Shown here: piece by piece, positions 1 to 5,167 of the stretch
Layout: every line of letters starts with the position of its first letter
Position numbering within the stretch: the first letter of the stretch is position 1
Assembly: GCA_964626565.1 (NCBI GenBank)
Contig: CAZVFX010000223.1
Span: 1-6,889, forward strand
From: CAZVFX01 sp964626565
GTDB lineage: Bacteria > Myxococcota_A > UBA9042 > CAIXZC01
Reading direction: 5' to 3'
DNA length: 6,889 nucleotides
Translations under genes and position numbers: made by a program
The notes under the pieces: model-generated
Database searches by the model: none
Seen by the model: only the letters and a program-made list of their open reading frames with translations
What the model was told of the DNA's origin: nothing

Positions 1-3000
1 ACTAGTGCTGCGACATCGACAGGCAACGCCGAACAACTGGCCAGCAGCAGTGAAGCCGCTGACTTGTTGCGATCCAGTTTCGTGGAGGCGTTCCGGACGA
101 GCAGTAAGCCGATCTTCTCCACCGAACAGGGGCCCCATGCGGCAAAGGAGGCACTATGGGTTCCGCCTGGGAAAGAGGCAGATGCCCGCAAATGCCGGGA
201 TGAACTGGAGCGGGCTTCTGGGGGCCGGGTAGTGCTCAGGGAAGGCATCAACAAGTGGCTTGAAGATAGCCACATCTCGCCATTGTATCCGCTAGTGACG
301 GACGAACCCGAATCCACCCTGTTTCCGCAGCTGGCGAAGCTGGAGCCGGAGTGGGTCAGCGGGGCCCTGACCTGCCTGGGCGAAGGCCTGGACCGCCGAA
401 AGCGGCTACTGCACGGAGAACTCGTACCCGTGTACCGATCCGACAAGGAACATGGCGCAGTCACCAGCCTCTATCGACTCCTGGATGGAGAAGAGGACGT
501 TCCGTTCGACGGTCACGTGGCGGTGCCCGTGACTCGGGACTCACCAGGCGACCACGCTGTCCGTGGCCTTGTTCTCACCGGCGAGCGGCAGCGTAACGAC
601 AGCGTACCGCTCGACCGGAAGGGGGTCCGATTCCTCGAGAGGATGGGCTACCTCGTGGTGGATAGCTCGGTGGGTGCATTAGCCGGGGCGCAGTTGGTGG
701 CCCTCGGAGCGCGGGAGCCTCGTCGCGAGGAGATTCTGGAGAACTTGGCGGAGGAGGCTGAGAAACTCCCGCACCTGCCCATCGAGGGGGCGAAGGCACG
801 CGCCAGGGAAGCGTGGAGCCTGGCTTGCGATCTGGTCACCGACATGGTTGGCCACGACGTCCGGGAGTACAGCCACCCTCTCACGTCGGTCGTGGCACTG
901 TACGGGAAGCTGAGAGTAGACTGCTTCGTTCGCGACAGCAAGACCATCCTGTCGCGAGAGGAGATGCGTTTGGTCAAAGAGAGGCTCGCCCTGTCCCGTC
1001 TTGCGGTAACGACACTGGCTGGGACTCTGCGGGCGGTCAGTGAACTGAGCATCTCCACCGACAACGGCCTGCCTGCTCATCTGCAGGCCGATGTCCCGGC
1101 CGTCGCAGACTGGATGGGGACGAAGGACTGCGACGGGGCACGTCGCAAGCTGCTGCAATTCGGGGCCTGGAAGACCGCTCCCATTTTGGTACGGTGCCGA
1201 CGACTCGACCCGCATCCGGACCAGGACGAGCTTTTTGACCGGTTCTGGAGGGACTATCAACCACCGAAAAGCTGGTTGAGGATGATACCGGCGACCAAAG
1301 AGGGGGACCACCGACGCACCATCGAAGGTCAATACCGGTTGCCGGTACGGTGGGACGCACATCACGCCAGGCCCCTGCACAATGACGACGATGCCTGGCA
1401 CTGGTGCGCCGGTCATCGGGTGGGCGACAAGGTGGCAGTGGTGGTGGATGCTCCCCCTGAACTGTGCAGTACGGAGGGATTGCGACGCCCTCGATACGCG
1501 GAACTAATGGCAGAGTCGTTTGCCCAACACGCAATTGCGGACGACTCACCTTTGGGCTGGTCGTGGTTCGTGGCCTTGGAGGGCTGGAGAGGTCACTACA
1601 GAAGGTGGGCAGGTCGGGTTTCGTGCAGGGGGGCCCTGCCGTCCCCACTGCTCCACCGCTTGCGAAACTCGCGCTGGCTCAAGCCTGACAAACGCGCCGC
1701 CAGGAGCTGGTCCACTGAGCCACCAGGGAGGATCGCACCGATAGTTGCGACGACCTGGCAGCGCCAACAGCTCGAACAGCGGCCGTGGCGGTTCCTGCCG
1801 ATAGCCGAGCTGGACGAGGAAATGGCCCGCCTTCTTTGCGTCGCCGCCCCCCCGGCGGATGTCAGCCAGGCCGGGGTCCACCCAGCGGACCCGCGGTGGG
1901 TCTTGGCAACCCTGTTTCGCCTCTCCTGCAAGTGGAAAGAGACAAGCGAGGGCCGGCCCGATGTCAAGCAGATGAAAGCGTTGTGCGCAAGGCTCTTGCA
2001 GCATTTGGCGCACGCGTTGGGGATCACCGGGCAACCGCGTTCGACGTCGTTTCCGAAGGCCGGCGAAACCTGGGGATCACACTACAGAGCCTCCACTCGG
2101 TGCCAGGACGGAAGCGAGTTCGCCACCCTTGCAGGCTGGATTCGGGACATGGTGCAAGCTGGGTTTCTGGACGAACCAAAGGTTGCAGGAATGCTGCCGG
2201 CCGCCCACCGGTCGGAGCCGCTTGGGGTGGTCGGGTCAATTCCCATGTTCGTCATCCGGGGAAGAGAGGGACGGTTCGAGTCTCTGGACGAAATCTGGAC
2301 GGAACCGCCCGGGGTTGTTGGGGTCGAGCAGCCCGCTGACGTTGAGCGCCGCATCGGTGACACGTTGGGGCTCATAGCGTTTCCACGGGACCTGGTTTCC
2401 TTTTCCCGTTTCCTGCGCCTGCCGCTATTCGCCCTGGGGCAACCTCGCAAGCCCAGTTCCGTGCCCCCGCCGTCGTGGGCCGGTCACCTTGAAACCGTGG
2501 TTCGACGCGCCCTACCGTGGCTCATCCGCGCTGCGGTAGAGGCAGGTCCCAGAGTTGACGAAGATGCCCTGAGCCTGAGGATGTCAGAAGGACTCCGATG
2601 GCGCTACGTGAAGTCCCTGTTGCATAATGTACCGGTGTTGGGGCTTCCCAATGGCAAGTGGAGTTCGCACGAGTATGTGCCTTTCCGGTGCCTGGTCCGG
2701 GCCGCCGAACCTCGCCAGAAGAAGCGCCGCACGGTTTCGCTGGTTGGCGTGGTCGCGGGCATGACGGAAGGCGAACTGCGCACACGTTTTGTCGAACTGG
2801 CCCAGCCCCTAGCCGAGGCAATGGGCCTGGTGGGGAGCGGGACGCGTCTGGCAATGGAATACGTGCTGCACCGATGTGCCGAACCGTTGACTTGGCGCGC
2901 ACTGGGAAGACCCACTGAGCCGCTGCCAACCACCTTGAGGACCTTTTTGGCCACTCGCGGCTGGCTCCAGGAAGGAGGGGCAGAAGGCGTCGGCGCTTTG

Positions 3001-4629
3001 CATCGTCGGTTGAACAGGTTCTTGTCCACGGCAGGACTGGAGCCCCTCGCACCGCTGGCCCTTACGCAGGACGAGACCGACGCGCGTCCAATGCTCCAAC
3101 GTGTTTTGCGTGCCCGTTGGCCCGAAGTACCTCAAATCGCCATCCGGAACCTCTCGACAGTCGAACTGGAGACCGACGAGGTGCCGGCCCGATGCCTGGC
3201 CTGGGTGCAGCACGCGGCCGGGCTGACCGCGGATCAGACCACCGACAGTCTCCGGCATACCGGTGTGAGGCTACGCACCCTGATTGACGGCTCCTCGCTG
3301 GACAAAGCGTGGTCGTCAGTGCGGCGCCTGTGTGAGCCGGCCGTTGAGCAGTTACTTGAGTCCGGACATCTACTGAACAACCCGCTGGCCACGACAAAAC
3401 CGGGCTTTCTCCTATTGAAGGACCAAGCGGACGTAAACCAGCGCGCCGGCCAACTCACTTGCGCCGGGATCCGGAACCGGTCGTTGCGGGAGGGTCTTTT
3501 ACAGGCTTTCAACCAGCAGGATCTTGAGTCTGCGTTGGACCATGCGCTGGAGCATGCGGGGCTCACCCCACCGGGTCGTGAGTTGCGGGAGAGGGCGGCT
3601 TGGAAGTCCCTGCTGGTGGACGCAGCCCGAATTCTGCAGGGTTCGGCAGCACTGGCTACGCTGGAGAACAGCCGATCCGAGCCGCTGGACGTGCGTTTCG
3701 ACCAGTGGCGTCGCAATCCGGCGTGGGCTGCCAGCCGCCTGCTCGATTGGGCCGCTGAGATGGTGCCGCGCTCCACTGCTGGCCTCGCCAGGCTGCTGGG
3801 CCTGGAGCATCCGGCCAATGACGCCCGACTCGACTCGGGGAGCCAGCTTGCTGAGACCGCTGCCTCCTGGGCCCAGGAACAGTGTCCGGAGGCGTATGCC
3901 AGGCTGGTCGCCCAGTCCGGGCGCACGGTGACGATGCTGGGACGTGATTTCCTCACCGAACGCCACGCTGAGGACGCTCTCGAGTCCCGTCGAGACGAAC
4001 TGGAAGCCCACGAACCAGAGGTCGTGGAAGTGAACCTCGCTCTCTCCGTTACCGATGCAGAAGGCTCTACGAGGGTATCAAGCGGAAGAGGGGGGATGAG
4101 GTTTTCCGCCAGGGCCGGACTGGTGGGCCGGGAGGGGGAGCGGTATCTACTCGCCAGGCTGCAAGCTGGCAAGTGCATGCCTTGTCCGGGTGAAATCGTC
4201 CTGGCCCTGGATGTCCGCAACGCGCAAAAGGCAGCAGAGGCCCGAACCGACTCCAGAGTAGGTGCCTGGCTTGACGGCCGAGCGGTCACCAACTGGCCGG
4301 GATTCGACATCCTGGTGTGCTACAGCAGCGAGGGAAGGGAGCAATGGGATGGTGTGGAGGTGAAGAGTTCGGTCCAACCACTGGGTGACACCGTGGAAAT
4401 CAATTGGACCGAGAACGAGCTTCGAGCCGCTCGCAAGACGGCGGAACAGGGATGGCCCATAGACACTTATCGCATCTGCTGCGTCACGAGGCTCTGGTCC
4501 CTGGAGGACGACCTAATTCTGCCTCCCCAGATCGCCTGGTTCAGTAATCCGTGGGGACTGGTGGAAACCGACAAAGCTCATCTGGAAACCACGACGATTC
4601 GACATACTCTCAGGCTATGCCTGAAGTAG
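1..4629 (+). CDS. Giant protein with C-terminal DUF3883 (NO VEIN-like) nuclease-fold domain, 5'-partial
   Basis: The frame is open from base 1 to a TAG at 4627-4629, giving 1,542 visible residues. No convincing start lies near the left edge: the TTG at 64 has no Shine-Dalgarno site and the reading continues in frame before it, so the gene begins upstream. Residues about 1370-1520 resemble DUF3883. They show GREGER (1376-1381), then WPGFDIL with the aspartate at 1436, then VEVKSS (1452-1457), then WTENELRAARK (1469-1479), and a TYRI strand near 1489. The E...D...ExK order is that of PD-(D/E)XK-type folds, so a DNA-related or nuclease role is plausible but not shown. A CxxC pair (1392, 1395) sits in an unusually long linker inside this domain. 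Residues 1 to about 1370 are not recognised. They look globular and helix-rich, with a charged Glu/Arg-rich stretch near 237-265 and no obvious signal peptide or membrane segment. Family members often carry an N-terminal sacsin/Hsp90-like ATPase, which would lie outside the window. The neighbouring restriction-modification gene suggests defence. The coding call is secure, the domain call fairly secure, and the function inferred. Confidence 0.9.
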   Translation, partial: TSAATSTGNAEQLASSSEAADLLRSSFVEAFRTSSKPIFSTEQGPHAAKEALWVPPGKEADARKCRDELERASGGRVVLREGINKWLEDSHISPLYPLVTDEPESTLFPQLAKLEPEWVSGALTCLGEGLDRRKRLLHGELVPVYRSDKEHGAVTSLYRLLDGEEDVPFDGHVAVPVTRDSPGDHAVRGLVLTGERQRNDSVPLDRKGVRFLERMGYLVVDSSVGALAGAQLVALGAREPRREEILENLAEEAEKLPHLPIEGAKARAREAWSLACDLVTDMVGHDVREYSHPLTSVVALYGKLRVDCFVRDSKTILSREEMRLVKERLALSRLAVTTLAGTLRAVSELSISTDNGLPAHLQADVPAVADWMGTKDCDGARRKLLQFGAWKTAPILVRCRRLDPHPDQDELFDRFWRDYQPPKSWLRMIPATKEGDHRRTIEGQYRLPVRWDAHHARPLHNDDDAWHWCAGHRVGDKVAVVVDAPPELCSTEGLRRPRYAELMAESFAQHAIADDSPLGWSWFVALEGWRGHYRRWAGRVSCRGALPSPLLHRLRNSRWLKPDKRAARSWSTEPPGRIAPIVATTWQRQQLEQRPWRFLPIAELDEEMARLLCVAAPPADVSQAGVHPADPRWVLATLFRLSCKWKETSEGRPDVKQMKALCARLLQHLAHALGITGQPRSTSFPKAGETWGSHYRASTRCQDGSEFATLAGWIRDMVQAGFLDEPKVAGMLPAAHRSEPLGVVGSIPMFVIRGREGRFESLDEIWTEPPGVVGVEQPADVERRIGDTLGLIAFPRDLVSFSRFLRLPLFALGQPRKPSSVPPPSWAGHLETVVRRALPWLIRAAVEAGPRVDEDALSLRMSEGLRWRYVKSLLHNVPVLGLPNGKWSSHEYVPFRCLVRAAEPRQKKRRTVSLVGVVAGMTEGELRTRFVELAQPLAEAMGLVGSGTRLAMEYVLHRCAEPLTWRALGRPTEPLPTTLRTFLATRGWLQEGGAEGVGALHRRLNRFLSTAGLEPLAPLALTQDETDARPMLQRVLRARWPEVPQIAIRNLSTVELETDEVPARCLAWVQHAAGLTADQTTDSLRHTGVRLRTLIDGSSLDKAWSSVRRLCEPAVEQLLESGHLLNNPLATTKPGFLLLKDQADVNQRAGQLTCAGIRNRSLREGLLQAFNQQDLESALDHALEHAGLTPPGRELRERAAWKSLLVDAARILQGSAALATLENSRSEPLDVRFDQWRRNPAWAASRLLDWAAEMVPRSTAGLARLLGLEHPANDARLDSGSQLAETAASWAQEQCPEAYARLVAQSGRTVTMLGRDFLTERHAEDALESRRDELEAHEPEVVEVNLALSVTDAEGSTRVSSGRGGMRFSARAGLVGREGERYLLARLQAGKCMPCPGEIVLALDVRNAQKAAEARTDSRVGAWLDGRAVTNWPGFDILVCYSSEGREQWDGVEVKSSVQPLGDTVEINWTENELRAARKTAEQGWPIDTYRICCVTRLWSLEDDLILPPQIAWFSNPWGLVETDKAHLETTTIRHTLRLCLK

Positions 4630-4637
4630 CGTTGACA

Positions 4638-4653
4638 GGCAGCCGCGGCTGCC
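4638..4653. repeat. Perfect 16-bp palindrome, possible terminator stem of the giant-protein gene
   Basis: The sequence GGCAGCCGCGGCTGCC equals its own reverse complement and begins eight bases after the stop codon at 4627-4629. As RNA it could fold into a six-base-pair GC-rich stem with a CGCG loop. No run of T follows on the plus strand (GCTGAACCAG comes next), so it is not a classical intrinsic terminator. A T-less hairpin terminator or a symmetric protein-binding site are both possible. In GC-rich DNA such a palindrome can also arise by chance. Confidence 0.35.
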
Positions 4654-4887
4654 GCTGAACCAGACCGTGCCGGCGAAGCCTGGCCTGCTCGCGTACCCCG
4701 GGCCCATAGGAACCGGCGGTGACCCATAGATGGGACCAGTGGCAGTGTGCGATCACGTACCCAATGGCGTTGCCCCAGGTTGTGTCCTGCCAGCCGGTCG
4801 GACTGGATTGCGCGCGGGTGGGGCCTCAGGGCGTGCCGCTGGGCTGTGGGACTGGGAGCGACCATAGGTGGTGGTTCCCGAACCTTG

Positions 4888-4977
4888 CTATTGCCAGTGT
4901 GAGAGTTTACCAGTGCGCCCTCCTAATAGCGCCCCCGAGACAACCCATTCCGGTGGATGTTCGTTCAGCCAATCCAT
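4888..4977 (-). CDS. Possible 29-residue small protein or leader peptide
   Basis: This ORF starts with ATG (4977-4975) and ends at TAG (4890-4888). It begins MDWLNEHPPEWV and ends GKLSHWQ. It is listed because AGGAGGT lies six bases before the ATG and an extended -10 promoter-like sequence lies about 45 bases upstream, with no coding explanation for either. An in-frame TAG lies 21 bases upstream of the ATG, so the start cannot be extended. The peptide has three tryptophans and a short apolar middle (VVSGALLGG), too short for a confident membrane helix. It could be a small functional peptide, or the 5' remnant of a decayed longer gene. It lies downstream of, and on the same strand as, the restriction-modification gene, but beyond that gene's likely terminator. 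I recognise no family. Confidence 0.3.
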   Translation of the reverse strand: MDWLNEHPPEWVVSGALLGGRTGKLSHWQ

Positions 4978-4983
4978 GGTCGC

Positions 4984-4990
4984 ACCTCCT
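4984..4990 (-). promoter_or_regulatory. Strong Shine-Dalgarno site for the small minus-strand ORF
   Basis: On the minus strand the bases read AGGAGGT, a seven-base match to the anti-Shine-Dalgarno end of 16S rRNA, followed by GCGACC and ATG. The six-base spacing is near ideal. It is the main reason for proposing translation of the short ORF that follows. Confidence 0.5.
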
Positions 4991-5020
4991 CGCAAAGACT
5001 ACATCTTGCAGATTGGGGCC

Positions 5021-5029
5021 ATTGTAACA
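5021..5029 (-). promoter_or_regulatory. Putative extended -10 promoter for the small minus-strand ORF
   Basis: The minus strand reads TGTTACAAT, that is TGn followed by TACAAT (one mismatch to TATAAT), the extended -10 form of a housekeeping sigma promoter. No good -35 box is present 16-18 bases upstream (CTGCAG at the 17-base spacing), which extended -10 promoters tolerate. Transcription would start near 5014 and leave a leader of roughly 37 bases before the ATG at 4977. It lies in a locally AT-richer part of the intergenic region. Prediction from sequence only. Confidence 0.35.
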
Positions 5030-5107
5030 GAGTTCGGTGGCGGCTGCAGTTCTAATTCATGGCGCGTCGCAATTCATCGATTGATTTGGCCGCAGTACTC
5101 ATGAGTG

Positions 5108-5147
5108 AAAAGGCACTTTCGCGGCCGCCTTCCCCCGCGAGAAAGTG
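5108..5147 (-). terminator. Intrinsic terminator of the type ISP-like restriction-modification gene
   Basis: Reading the minus strand, the hairpin starts 20 bases after the TAG at 5170-5168. One arm is CACTTTC, a two-base TC bulge, then GCGG. A ten-base loop follows, and the other arm is CCGCGAAAGTG. This makes 11 base pairs with one bulge, followed directly by CCTTTTC. A stem followed by a short T-tract right after the stop codon is the form of a Rho-independent terminator. On the plus strand the same hairpin is not followed by T residues, so it should act on the minus-strand transcript. The T-tract is short (four), so efficiency may be moderate. Confidence 0.55.
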
Positions 5148-5167
5148 TGTCGAGAAAGCGACTTTGC

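Larger units (their letters stand above)
4630..5167. other. Convergent intergenic region without a long gene
   Basis: This gap separates the 3' ends of the two large genes. I find no RNA gene, insertion sequence or recognisable protein in it. ORFs on both strands across 4650-4865 lack ribosome binding sites and recognisable motifs. The recognisable pieces are a 16-bp palindrome near its left end, a short minus-strand ORF with promoter-like and ribosome-binding sequences in the middle, and a terminator-like hairpin at its right end. A small inverted repeat GGTTC-CC-GAACC (4873-4884) lies just past the stop codon of the short ORF. Its two-base spacer is too tight for a good RNA hairpin, so if it means anything it would be a protein-binding site. 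The repeated CCCATAG at 4703-4709 and 4723-4729 is probably chance. Confidence 0.6.

Noticed and set aside
1..6. ACTAGT (SpeI site) at the first base, possible cloning junction
   Set aside because: A six-base site at the edge occurs easily by chance, and the reading frame passes through it without disturbance.
679..1416. 245-codon minus-strand ORF inside the giant-protein gene
   Set aside because: Antisense shadow with no family motif, lying fully inside a continuous coding frame.
1785..2339. 184-codon plus-strand ORF overlapping the giant-protein gene in another frame
   Set aside because: Gly/Arg/Pro-rich translation with no motif. It is an out-of-frame shadow of the real gene.
3234..4310. 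358-codon minus-strand ORF inside the giant-protein gene
   Set aside because: It is antisense to a well-supported gene in GC-rich DNA. Its translation is Ser/Arg/Pro-rich with no recognisable motif, typical of a shadow frame.
64..4629. TTG at base 64 as the true start of the giant protein
   Set aside because: The same frame is open back to base 1, there is no Shine-Dalgarno sequence before the TTG, and the residues before it read as normal protein. The gene is most likely truncated by the window edge.
4578..4865. 95-codon minus-strand ORF overlapping the end of the giant-protein gene
   Set aside because: No ribosome binding site before its ATG, a low-complexity alanine run, no recognisable motif, and part of it is antisense to the DUF3883 gene.
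5052..5102. 16-residue minus-strand ORF starting MSTAAKSIDELRRAMN
   Set aside because: The peptide looks protein-like, but no Shine-Dalgarno site precedes it and it starts within a few bases of the terminator T-tract. It is too short to support.
4630..5167. tRNA, CRISPR array, attachment site or insertion-sequence ends in the gap
   Set aside because: No cloverleaf with a T-loop, no regularly spaced repeats and no terminal inverted repeats with a transposase were seen.
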